Source of the DNA: Parafrankia discariae | GTDB taxonomy: Bacteria; Actinomycetota; Actinomycetes; Frankiales; Frankiaceae | DNA length: 60,899 bases | Assembly: GCF_000373365.1 (NCBI RefSeq) | Contig: NZ_KB891221.1 | Location: 1-60,899 of the forward strand | Direction: 5' to 3' | Position numbers and translations under genes: made by a program | Notes under the pieces: generated by a model | Database searches by the model: none | What the model was told of the DNA's origin: nothing | What the model saw: only the letters and a program-made list of their open reading frames with translations | Shown: positions 50,608 through 58,456 of the stretch, in pieces | Layout: every line of letters starts with the position of its first letter | Numbering within the stretch: position 1 is the first letter of the stretch

Positions 50608-51647
50608 GAGTCAGTGCCGCTCCGGGACGCGGGATGCAGCAGGATCTTCACGGCGGTGCCGGCGACGTCTTCGAGGAGCCGGAACGCCTCGCCGACGTCG
50701 TCGAGCGGCAGCTCGTGCGTGACCAGCGCCGCCGGGTCGAGCTGGCCGGCGGCGAACGCGCGTACCGCGTGGGTCCAGGCCCGCGACGGGGCCCCGAACA
50801 CGGTGTGCACGGTGAGCTGGGGAAGCACGAGGTCGATGGCGCGCAGCGGGTGGTCGCCGTCCGCGGCGAGACCGGCGAGCACCACCCGCCCGCCGCGGCG
50901 GGCCAGCCCGCAGGCCAGCGCCGCGCTGCCGGGCGCGCCGGCGGCCTCGACCACCACGTCGAACCGCCGCGACCACCGGCCGGCGGCGGCCTCGTCCGGT
51001 GACAGCAGCGTCGCGGCGCCGCACCGTGCGGCGAGCTCGGCGCGGCCCGCGCGGGGGTCCACGGCGACCAGCTCGGCCGGGCCGCCCGCCGCCAGCAGCT
51101 GCGTGGCCAGCAGGCCGAGCGTGCCCGCGCCGACCACGGCGACCCGCTCGCCGGGAACGGAACCGGCCTGCAGGCAGGCCGCCGCGGCGCAGGCGGCCGG
51201 CTCCAGGCCGGCGGCGGCGCGCAGGTCGGCGCCGGGCGGCAGGACGTGCAGGAGATGGCTCGGCACGACCAGGTGGTCGGACCACGCGCCGGGACAGGTG
51301 AAGCCGGTCTCCTCGTAGGGGGCGGTGCACAGGTTGGTGTCGCCGCGCCGGCAGGCGGCGCAGACCCGGCAGGAGCGGAAGCCCTCGGCCACCACCGGCC
51401 GGCCCACGAGACCCGTGTCTCCCGCCGGGCCGACCGCCGCCACCGTCCCGGACCACTCGTGCCCCGGGACGACCGGGTACCGCACGAATCCGGCGGGCCG
51501 GGTGCCGCGCAGCACCTCGCGGTCGGAGCCGCAGATGCCCGCCCGGGCCACCCGGACCAGCACCTCACCCGGCCCGGGAGCGACCGGTTCGGCTGGGCGG
51601 ATCTCCAGCCGTCCCGGCTCGTCGATCCACACCGCGCGTCCGGTCAC
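50604..51647 (-). CDS. Zinc-dependent MDR alcohol dehydrogenase
   Basis: A 347-residue medium-chain dehydrogenase. Catalytic zinc ligands are in GICGSDREVL and VPGHEWSGTV; the structural-zinc cysteines are in CRVCAACRRGDTNLC; the nucleotide-binding motif is VVGAGTLGLLATQLL. It resembles the sorbitol/threonine/galactitol dehydrogenase branch. The GTG start lies 2 bp after the dehydratase stop and its own stop overlaps the aldehyde dehydrogenase start. It could oxidise a sugar at C1 to feed the lactonase, or a hydroxyl of a 2-keto-3-deoxy acid. Confidence 0.85.
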   Translation of the reverse strand: MTGRAVWIDEPGRLEIRPAEPVAPGPGEVLVRVARAGICGSDREVLRGTRPAGFVRYPVVPGHEWSGTVAAVGPAGDTGLVGRPVVAEGFRSCRVCAACRRGDTNLCTAPYEETGFTCPGAWSDHLVVPSHLLHVLPPGADLRAAAGLEPAACAAAACLQAGSVPGERVAVVGAGTLGLLATQLLAAGGPAELVAVDPRAGRAELAARCGAATLLSPDEAAAGRWSRRFDVVVEAAGAPGSAALACGLARRGGRVVLAGLAADGDHPLRAIDLVLPQLTVHTVFGAPSRAWTHAVRAFAAGQLDPAALVTHELPLDDVGEAFRLLEDVAGTAVKILLHPASRSGTDS

Positions 51648-51649
51648 GG

Positions 51650-52813
51650 TCAGCCGCGGCCGGGCGGGCGGGAGCCGCGCAGCTCCCAGCCGTCGGTGTA
51701 GAGGTCGAAGTGGGCGCCGCGGGACGGGTGGGCGGCCACGACGTCGACGTCCAGCTCGACGCCGAGGCCGGGTGCGGTCGGCAGGGCGAAGTAGCCGTCG
51801 ACGACCGGCGGCAGGCCCGGGGCCGCGAGCTTGACCTCCTCGTCGGCGAAGTCGTTGAAGTGTTCCTGGATCATGAAGTTGGGGGTGCAGGCGGCCAGGT
51901 GCAGGTTGGCGGCGGTGAGCACCGCGCCGCCGACGTTGTGCGGGGCGACCAGCGTGAAGTGGGTCTCCGCGGTCGCGGCGAGCTTGCGGGTCTCGCTGAT
52001 GCCGCCGAGGTGGCCGATGTCGGGCTGGATGATGTCGGCGGCGCCCAGGTCGAACAGCTCCCGGAACTCGGTGCGGTCGTGGATGCGCTCCCCGGTCGCC
52101 ACCGGGGCGTCGATCCCGGCGGCGGCCTTGGCCAGCGCCCGCAGGTTCTCCGGTGGCACCGGCTCCTCCACCCAGCCCGGCTCGAACTCGGCCAGCGAGG
52201 CGGCGATCCGGATCGCCTCGTGCGGCGCGAACCGCCCGTGCATCTCGACGAGAATCTCCACGTCCGGCCCGACCGCGTCGCGCACCGCCTCGACCAGGGA
52301 GATGGAGTGGCGGCGTTCGGCCCGGTCCAGCTCCCACCGGCCGGCGCCGAACGGGTCGAGCTTGAGTGCCCGGTAGCCCCGGTCCACCACCGCCCGCGCC
52401 GCCGTGTGGAACTCCTCGGGGGTGCGCTCGACGGTGTACCAGCCGTTGGCGTACGCCTTGATCCTGTCCCGGACCTTCCCGCCCAGCAGCCGCCACACCG
52501 GCTGTCCCAGGGCCTTGCCCACGATGTCCCAGCAGGCCATCTCGACGCAGGCGATACCGGACATGACGATCTCGCCGGCGCGCCCGTAGTCACCGCGTTT
52601 CATCCGGTCGACCAGCGACTCGATGTCGAACGGATCGGAGCCGAGCACATGGTTGCGGGTCGCCTCGGCCAGGTAGCCGAGCAGCGCCTGGGTGTGGCCG
52701 AGCATCCGGGTCTCCCCCACGCCGACCAGGCCATCGTCCGTGAAGACCTGGACGTAGGTCAGATCCCGCCACGGGGTCCCGTACACGTGCGTCCGCACGT
52801 CGGCGATCTTCAT
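51650..52813 (-). CDS. Enolase-superfamily acid-sugar dehydratase
   Basis: A 387-residue mandelate racemase/muconate lactonising enzyme family member, predicted to dehydrate an aldonic acid to a 2-keto-3-deoxy acid. Seen: the 20s loop TPWRDLTYVQVFTDDGLVGV, ACWDIVGKALGQPV, catalytic-region LKLDPFG, metal ligands in ILVEMHGRF, EPGWVEEPV and VATGERI, then QPDIGHLGGISETRK and the His in LVAPHNVGGAV, with IQEHF closing the barrel. This is close to the galactonate/gluconate-type dehydratases. The substrate is not fixed by sequence; galactonate is suggested by the operator shared with galTK. ATGA overlap with the upstream gene. Confidence 0.88.
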   Translation of the reverse strand: MKIADVRTHVYGTPWRDLTYVQVFTDDGLVGVGETRMLGHTQALLGYLAEATRNHVLGSDPFDIESLVDRMKRGDYGRAGEIVMSGIACVEMACWDIVGKALGQPVWRLLGGKVRDRIKAYANGWYTVERTPEEFHTAARAVVDRGYRALKLDPFGAGRWELDRAERRHSISLVEAVRDAVGPDVEILVEMHGRFAPHEAIRIAASLAEFEPGWVEEPVPPENLRALAKAAAGIDAPVATGERIHDRTEFRELFDLGAADIIQPDIGHLGGISETRKLAATAETHFTLVAPHNVGGAVLTAANLHLAACTPNFMIQEHFNDFADEEVKLAAPGLPPVVDGYFALPTAPGLGVELDVDVVAAHPSRGAHFDLYTDGWELRGSRPPGRG

Positions 52814-53820
52814 GACAGTGCCCCCGGTGCTCCTTCGACAGCGGCGACCGGCGGAGTCGCCGGTGGGGCCGGCGAGGCCGGTGCGTCGCCGGGTGGCGCC
52901 GGGACGGCCAGCCCGGCCGGACGCCGTCCCGACCCGACGGCGTCCGGGTAGTAGCGGCGCAGCAGCTCCAGGCCGATCTCGGCCCGCCGGACCCGTTCCC
53001 GCCCGAGGGCCACGGCGGTGGCGGTCAGGTGGGTGCCGCTGGGATAGATGTTCGGCGCGTTGCGCAGCCCGAACTTCAGGTAGACCGGCGCGGCGACCCG
53101 GACGATCTCGGCGATCTCGAAGTGGCGCACGAAGCCACCGAGGTCGTCGGGCGCCTCGACGTAGAGGTCGATGGGGATGTCCACGGCCGCCCGGACCGCC
53201 GCGAGCTGGGCCAGCGACAGGTCGGTCGGCACGTTGTAGGTGTCGGCGCCGAGCTGCTCGACCAGGCGGATCGACGCAGGGTTGGCGCAGCCCATCTGCA
53301 CGCTCACCTTGAAAATCAGCTCCGGTGGCAGCTCACCCGCCGTCCGCATCCGGCCCGCGACCGACAGCACCCCGACGTCGGTGACCAGGACGCTGCGGAT
53401 TCCGGCCTCGGTGGCCCGGCGGATGTCCTCCAGCACGTGCACGAGCTGTTCGGTCCCCCGCGCCTGCGCGGCCAGGCCGGCGCTGCCGGGGGCCAGGGCG
53501 GCGGCCCCGGTGTCCCAGCCGGCCAGCGGCCGGGCGAACAGGCTGACCTCGACGGCCGCCGCGGCCCCGGCGGCCGCCAGCGCCGCCAGCTCGCCGCCGG
53601 TCAGCAGCAGCCCGCCGCTGCCCTGCGAGACCCGGTGGACCGGGACGCCCCGGCGGTCCGCCTCGGCCAGCACCGCCGCCAGTGCCTCCGGCCCCTCCAC
53701 ACTCGGGATCTCCACCCGGTACTGGGCGCCGTCCGGGAACCGCTTCCCGCTGGACGGCAGGTCGGTGGGATCGGCGCCCGGCAGCCCGAGCGAGCGGAGG
53801 AAATCACGCGTCTGTCGCAC
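52810..53820 (-). CDS. U32-peptidase-like TIM-barrel protein of unknown function
   Basis: A 336-residue protein of the kind annotated as U32 family peptidase in actinobacterial sugar-acid clusters. Recognisable features: YRVEIPSVEGPEAL, SQGSGGLLLTGGELAALAAA, SLFARPLAGWD, VSVQMGCANPASIRLVEQLG, ADTYNVPTDLSLAQLAAVR, DLYVEAPDDLGG and VYLKFGLRNAPNIYPSGTHL. The alternating strand/helix pattern suggests a TIM barrel. The GTG at 53820 is chosen for its GGGAGG box; the frame is open to 53922. It is first in the operon, coupled to the dehydratase by ATGA. A role as aldolase or isomerase on the 2-keto-3-deoxy product is a guess from context. The tail is Pro/Ala-rich. Confidence 0.7.
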   Translation of the reverse strand: MRQTRDFLRSLGLPGADPTDLPSSGKRFPDGAQYRVEIPSVEGPEALAAVLAEADRRGVPVHRVSQGSGGLLLTGGELAALAAAGAAAAVEVSLFARPLAGWDTGAAALAPGSAGLAAQARGTEQLVHVLEDIRRATEAGIRSVLVTDVGVLSVAGRMRTAGELPPELIFKVSVQMGCANPASIRLVEQLGADTYNVPTDLSLAQLAAVRAAVDIPIDLYVEAPDDLGGFVRHFEIAEIVRVAAPVYLKFGLRNAPNIYPSGTHLTATAVALGRERVRRAEIGLELLRRYYPDAVGSGRRPAGLAVPAPPGDAPASPAPPATPPVAAVEGAPGALS

Positions 53821-53920
53821 CCGCGCCTCCCGTTCCTGTGCATGGCCAGGTTGGCCGGCGGAACCGACGCGATCCGGTGCCGGCGCGCGGCCGCCCGTGC
53901 GTGACAACGGCCGCGAGGAC

Positions 53921-53940
53921 AAATGTTAGCGCTAACATTT
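53921..53940. promoter_or_regulatory. Perfect 20-bp LacI operator upstream of the sugar-acid operon
   Basis: AAATGTTAGCGCTAACATTT is a perfect palindrome, 100 bp before the U32-like gene (minus) and 173 bp before the LacI gene (plus). Its 14-bp core TGTTAGCGCTAACA occurs again at 57683-57696 in front of galT-galK. This is a classical LacI/GalR operator layout. Confidence 0.8.
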
Positions 53941-54113
53941 CGCCGGTCAAGCCCGGCGGCGCGACGCGTCCAGCCCGGCGCCCAACGACCAGCGGGTGCA
54001 GGCCGGCTATAACGGAGCGAGCGGACCGGTCGCGGCGCAGCTGACGAGGACGCCATCCGCCCGGTGACGCGATACGAAGAGCGGCACGTCAAGAGCGACG
54101 AAGGTGGACCGAA

Positions 54114-55259
54114 TTGGACGGAGCGGACCGGGGCGGCGAGCCAGCGCCGCAGATGGTCCCCGGCGCGTCCGAGCCAGGCGGACAGGGCGAGCAGGGCGGA
54201 CAGGTCAAGCTGGCCGGGCCGGGCGGGCCGGGCGAGGTGGGGAGCACGAGGCCCGCGTCCGGCCGGCCACCGGCCCTGACCGACGTGGCCCGCCTCGTCG
54301 GCGTCTCCCACCAGACCGTGTCCCGCGTCGTCAACAACCACCCGGGTGTCCGGCCACGGACCCGGGAGCGGGTCCTGGCGGGCCTGCGCGAGCTCGGCTA
54401 CCGGCCGAACCCGGCCGCCCGGGCGCTCGCCACCGGCCGCTCCCGGACCCTCGGTGTCCTGGCCCTGACCGGCACGCTCTACGGGCCGACGTCCACGCTG
54501 TACGCCGTCGAACAGGCGGCGCGGGCGGCCGACTACCAGGTCACGGTGGTGAGTCTGCACTCCCTCGATCCGGACGCGGTCCGGCAGGCCCTCGGGCGTC
54601 TGCTCGCCGGTGGCATCGACGGGGTCGTGGCGATCGCGCCGCTTCTCGACGCGACCGACGCGCTGAGCGCGGTCGCGACCCGCCTGCCGCTCGTCGCCGT
54701 CGAAGGGCGCCCCGACGGAAAGATCGCCACCGTCTCGGTGGACCAGGAGCACGGCGCCCGGACCGCCACCGAGCACCTGCTCGCCGCCGGCCACCCGACC
54801 GTCCGGCACGTGGCCGGACCGTCCGACTGGTACGAGGGCGCCGGACGGATCGCCGGCTGGCGCGCCGCGCTCGAGGCGGCCGGCGCTGCCGTCCACCCGC
54901 CGCTGGCCGGTGACTGGACCGCCCGCGCCGGCTTCGCCGCCGGCCGCCAGCTCACCCGCGAACCCGACCTGACCGCCGTCTTCGTCGCCAACGACCAGAT
55001 GGCCCTCGGCGTCCTGCGTGCCCTGCGCGAAGGCGGCCGCCGGGTACCCGAGGACGTCAGCGTCGTCGGATTCGACGACATCCCCGAAGCCGCGTACTTC
55101 TCACCGCCGCTGACCACGCTCCGGCAGGACTTCACCGAGGTCGGCCGTCAGAGCCTGCGCTCGCTCCTGGAGCAGGTCGAGACCGGCGAGACCGGCCGGG
55201 CTCACGTCGTCATCCCGCCGGAGCTGGTCCTGCGCCGCAGCACGGCACCGCCACCCTGA
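54114..55259 (+). CDS. LacI/GalR-family regulator of the galactose/sugar-acid genes
   Basis: A 381-residue LacI regulator with a Gly/Pro-rich N-terminal extension of ~50 residues. The helix-turn-helix is ALTDVARLVGVSHQTVSRVV, the hinge RPNPAARALATGRSRTLGVL; the effector domain includes VSVDQEHGARTATEHLLAAG and VVGFDDIPEAAYF. The TTG at 54114 has GAAGGTGG about 6 bases upstream; a GTG near 54238 would remove most of the extension. It stands between two operons with identical operators, so it very likely represses both. It ends 10 bp from the convergent galK. Confidence 0.87.
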   Translation: MDGADRGGEPAPQMVPGASEPGGQGEQGGQVKLAGPGGPGEVGSTRPASGRPPALTDVARLVGVSHQTVSRVVNNHPGVRPRTRERVLAGLRELGYRPNPAARALATGRSRTLGVLALTGTLYGPTSTLYAVEQAARAADYQVTVVSLHSLDPDAVRQALGRLLAGGIDGVVAIAPLLDATDALSAVATRLPLVAVEGRPDGKIATVSVDQEHGARTATEHLLAAGHPTVRHVAGPSDWYEGAGRIAGWRAALEAAGAAVHPPLAGDWTARAGFAAGRQLTREPDLTAVFVANDQMALGVLRALREGGRRVPEDVSVVGFDDIPEAAYFSPPLTTLRQDFTEVGRQSLRSLLEQVETGETGRAHVVIPPELVLRRSTAPPP

Positions 55260-55268
55260 CGTTCGCCA

Positions 55269-56513
55269 TCAGCGCGGGTCCGCCAGCGAGGTGCCGCCGA
55301 CCGGCACACACAGGTGGATCACGGCATCCCTCCCGGTCCTCCGGTGGTAGGGACCGACCACCGCTCGGGCGAAGCCGGCCGCCGAGTCCGCGTCGACCAG
55401 GGCGATGACGCAGCCGGCGAAACCGCCGCCGGTCATCCGCGCGCCGTGGCAGCCGGGGGTGTTCCGGCAGACCTCGACCGCGGCGTCCAGCTCGGGACCG
55501 CTCACCTCGAAGTCGTCCCGGATCGATCGGTGGCCGTCGAGGAGCACGGCGCCGGCCCGTGGCAGGTCCGCGCGGCGCAGCGCGTCGGCGAGCTCCCGTA
55601 CCCGCGTGTTCTCGGTGACGATGTGACGCGCCCGGCGCAACGCCACCGGGTCGAGCCGGCGGGCCGCGTCGGCGGGCAACCGGTCACCGAGGTCGCGCAG
55701 GCTCGCGACGCCCAGCCCGGCCGCCGCCCGCTCACATTCGGCCCGGCGCTGGGCGTAGGCACTGGTGACCAGCTCCCGACGGGTGCCGGTGTCCACGACC
55801 GCGACGACGACCGAATCCGGGACGGCGACCGCGGTCACCGTCAGATCACGGAAGTCGATCTCCAGAGCGTGGCCGGCCGTCGCCGCGGCGCAGGCGATCT
55901 GGTCGAGCAGACCGGTGGCGGCGCCCACCCAGCCGTTCTCGGCCCGCTGGGCGAGCCGGGCCGCCCCGATCGGATCCCAGCCGGTGTCCCACACCACCGC
56001 GCAGGCCCGTGCCACGGCAAGCTCCAACGCGGCCGACGACGACAGCCCGGCGCCGAGCGGCAGGTCACTGGCCAGCGTCCCGTACCAGCCTCGCGACGCG
56101 GCGGCGCCGGCGACCGACGCCGCCATCACGACGACGCCCTCGACGTACCCGGCCCATCCGGACTGCGCGGCCCCGGCCCGGCCGGGCGACCCGGGCTCAG
56201 GCGGCGGAGGAGGCGGCAGGCCGATCCGGGCCGGTGCCGCGCGATGCTCGGAAAGCACCTCGACGAATCCGTGGCCCGAAGTCGCGAGCGGGGACGGGGA
56301 GAACGCGAGGCACAGCTCGAGGTCGATCGCCACCGGCAGGCAGAGCCCGCCGTTGTAGTCGGTGTGCTCGCCGATCAGATTCACCCGGCCAGGCGAGCGG
56401 ACCAGGTAGGCCGGCCGGGCCCCGTGGCACCGGACGAACGCCGCGACGGCCCGCTCCGCCGCGCCCGTTCCGATGCCCCCGGCCGTCGCGCCATCCTCAC
56501 CGGGCCGGCTCAT
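55269..56513 (-). CDS. galK: Galactokinase
   Basis: A 414-residue GHMP kinase that phosphorylates alpha-D-galactose at C1. The galactokinase signature GRVNLIGEHTDYNGG starts near residue 43, the ATP motif is LPLGAGLSSSAALE, and the third motif is GARMTGGGFAGCVIAL. A Pro/Gly-rich insertion (GLPPPPPPEPGSPGRAG) lies near residue 105 in a loop. The ATG overlaps the galT stop (ATGA). Together with galT it forms the Leloir core; galE and galM are not in the window. Confidence 0.93.
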   Translation of the reverse strand: MSRPGEDGATAGGIGTGAAERAVAAFVRCHGARPAYLVRSPGRVNLIGEHTDYNGGLCLPVAIDLELCLAFSPSPLATSGHGFVEVLSEHRAAPARIGLPPPPPPEPGSPGRAGAAQSGWAGYVEGVVVMAASVAGAAASRGWYGTLASDLPLGAGLSSSAALELAVARACAVVWDTGWDPIGAARLAQRAENGWVGAATGLLDQIACAAATAGHALEIDFRDLTVTAVAVPDSVVVAVVDTGTRRELVTSAYAQRRAECERAAAGLGVASLRDLGDRLPADAARRLDPVALRRARHIVTENTRVRELADALRRADLPRAGAVLLDGHRSIRDDFEVSGPELDAAVEVCRNTPGCHGARMTGGGFAGCVIALVDADSAAGFARAVVGPYHRRTGRDAVIHLCVPVGGTSLADPR

Positions 56514-57658
56514 CGGACCCGGCCCGGTCCGACGACCGGCACGTGGGCCCGCAGCATCGCCGCAGCCTGCTCCGGGGTGATGTCACGCTGCGCGCCGGCC
56601 AGCATCTCGTAGCCGACGAGGAACTTGCGGACGGTCGGCGAACGCAGCAACGGCGGGTAGAAGTGGGCGTGCAGCTGCCAGTGCCCGGCCCCTGCCGGCG
56701 CGACCGCAGTGGCACCGTCCGGTCCGGCACCGTCCGGCCCCGGGGCGCCGTGCCAGCCCATCGAGTAGGGGAACGGCACGCCGAACAGGGCGTCATAGGC
56801 CGTCAGCAGGGTCCGCAGCATCCCGACCAGGCTCTCCCGAAGGGGTCCGTCCAGCTCGGGGAGGCTGGCGACCGGGCGCACGGGCACCAGCATCGTCTCG
56901 AACGGCCACACCGCCCAGTAGGGCACGACCGCGAGCCACTCGCCGTCGGCCGCCACCACCCGTTCCCCGGCGGCGCGCTCGATTCCGGCGTAGTCGACCA
57001 GCAACCGGCGACCGTGCCGGCTCAGGTAGTCACGCTGGAGGACGTCCTCCACGGCCGGCTCGTCCGGCAGTGAGGCGCTCGCCCACACCTGGCCGTGCGG
57101 ATGCGGGCTGGAGGCACCCATCGCGGCCCCCCGGTTCTCGAAGATCTGCACCCACCGCCACACCCGGCCCAGCTCGGCGGCCTGGCCGATCCAGAGGTCG
57201 ACAACGGCCGCCAACTCCCCGTCGCCCATCGACGCGAGGTGCCGGTCGTGACGCGGCCCGAAGCACAGCACCCGACAGACACCGGCCTCGGGCTCCGCGC
57301 GCAGCAGCTCCTCGGCGCCTCCCGCCCGGCCGGGCGGGATTCCTGACTCGGCCCGCATCTCCAGGCGCTCGTCAGACAAGGGGGGTCGCAGCGCCGGGAA
57401 GTCGTTGGCGAACACGTACGGCCCGGCATAGTCGGGATTTCGGATCCGGTCGAGGCCGGCGGCCGCCCTGAGGTTGCCGGGACACAGCCCGCACTCCGGG
57501 TCGTGCCGCGCCACCGCTACCGGGCTGACCACCTGGCTCTCACCCGACCACGGCCGCTGGTCCCGACCAGCCGACACCAGAACCCACCGCCCCCGCAACG
57601 GATCGAAACGTCGGTGGGGAGTGGACGGGACGCCACTCCCCCGGGCTGTTCCACTCAT
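56510..57658 (-). CDS. galT: Galactose-1-phosphate uridylyltransferase
   Basis: A 382-residue HIT-superfamily enzyme that exchanges UMP between UDP-glucose and galactose-1-phosphate. Seen: RFDPLRGRWVLVSAGRDQRP, zinc-site ECGLCPGN, the active-site HPHGQ in SSPHPHGQVWAS, and AHFYPPLLRS. The ATG at 57658 is preferred; the frame is open to 57754. Just upstream CTCGATGAGTGG is duplicated, so an alternative in-frame ATG does not arise but the ribosome-binding region is unusual and weak. The LacI operator at 57683-57696 lies 25 bp before the start. Confidence 0.92.
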   Translation of the reverse strand: MSGTARGSGVPSTPHRRFDPLRGRWVLVSAGRDQRPWSGESQVVSPVAVARHDPECGLCPGNLRAAAGLDRIRNPDYAGPYVFANDFPALRPPLSDERLEMRAESGIPPGRAGGAEELLRAEPEAGVCRVLCFGPRHDRHLASMGDGELAAVVDLWIGQAAELGRVWRWVQIFENRGAAMGASSPHPHGQVWASASLPDEPAVEDVLQRDYLSRHGRRLLVDYAGIERAAGERVVAADGEWLAVVPYWAVWPFETMLVPVRPVASLPELDGPLRESLVGMLRTLLTAYDALFGVPFPYSMGWHGAPGPDGAGPDGATAVAPAGAGHWQLHAHFYPPLLRSPTVRKFLVGYEMLAGAQRDITPEQAAAMLRAHVPVVGPGRVR

Positions 57659-57682
57659 CGAGGGCCACTCATCGAGGTCGAA

Positions 57683-57696
57683 TGTTAGCGCTAACA
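57683..57696. promoter_or_regulatory. LacI operator upstream of galT-galK
   Basis: TGTTAGCGCTAACA, identical to the core of the palindrome at 53921-53940, lies 25 bp before the galT start codon, where bound repressor would block transcription or early elongation. Confidence 0.75.
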
Positions 57697-57784
57697 CCCC
57701 GATGGTCAAGGATGCCCGCCATCCGTTCACGGGAACAGACGGACACCCGGCCACCCGAGCTCACCGGCCACGAACCGGCATGGG

Positions 57785-58456
57785 TCACTTCCTGCTGGGG
57801 GCCTCGACGAGCCCGGTCTGGTAGGCGATCACGACGAGCTGGGCGCGGTCGCGGGCCGCCACCTTGGTCATCGCGCGGTTCGCGTGCGTCTTGACGGTCA
57901 GCGGCGACAGGTACAGCTGTTCGGCGATCTCGTCGTTCGTCAGCCCGTAGGCGATGAGCCTGACGATCTCGTTCTCCCGCTTGGTGAGCAGGTCCAGCCC
58001 CGCGGTGACCGCGGGTGCCGGTGTGGCCGGCTGCCGCAGGTACTGCTCGATGAGGTGACGGGTCGCCTGCGGGGACAGGAGCGCGTCGCCGCGGGCGACG
58101 ACCCGGATCGCGGCGACCAGCTCGTCGGGTTCCACGCCTTTGCCGAGGAAGCCGCTGGCCCCGACCCGCAGGGCCTCGAAGACGTGCTCGTCGAGCTCGA
58201 AGGTGGTCAGGACAAGCACCTTCACCTCGTTGAGCGTCGGGTCGCCGGTCAGTTCGCGGGTGGCGGACAGGCCGTCGACGCCCGGCATCCTGATGTCCAT
58301 CAGGATGACGTCGGGACGGGTCTCACGTGCCAGGCGGACCGCTTCGGCGCCGTCGGCCGCTTCGGCGACCACGGTGATGTCGGCGGCGGCCTCGACGAGG
58401 ACGCGGAAACCGGCGCGGATGAGCGCCTGGTCGTCGGCCAACAGGACACGGATCAC
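57785..58456 (-). CDS. NarL/LuxR-family response regulator
   Basis: A 223-residue two-component response regulator. The receiver domain (1-~120) has the acidic pair Asp8/Asp9, the phospho-acceptor Asp54 in DVILMDIRMPG, and Lys in GASGFLGKG. The C-terminal LuxR helix-turn-helix is LTKRENEIVRLIAYGLTNDE, then IAEQLYLSPLTVKTHANRAM. The GTG start overlaps the kinase stop (GTGA), so the pair is co-translated. The target is unknown; an inverted repeat in front of the kinase gene is a candidate site. Confidence 0.92.
   Translation of the reverse strand: MIRVLLADDQALIRAGFRVLVEAAADITVVAEAADGAEAVRLARETRPDVILMDIRMPGVDGLSATRELTGDPTLNEVKVLVLTTFELDEHVFEALRVGASGFLGKGVEPDELVAAIRVVARGDALLSPQATRHLIEQYLRQPATPAPAVTAGLDLLTKRENEIVRLIAYGLTNDEIAEQLYLSPLTVKTHANRAMTKVAARDRAQLVVIAYQTGLVEAPSRK

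Noticed and set aside
53921-53940. Palindrome considered as a possible phage attachment or recombination site
   Set aside because: The same core recurs before galT and the LacI gene lies between, which fits an operator far better; no integrase is present.
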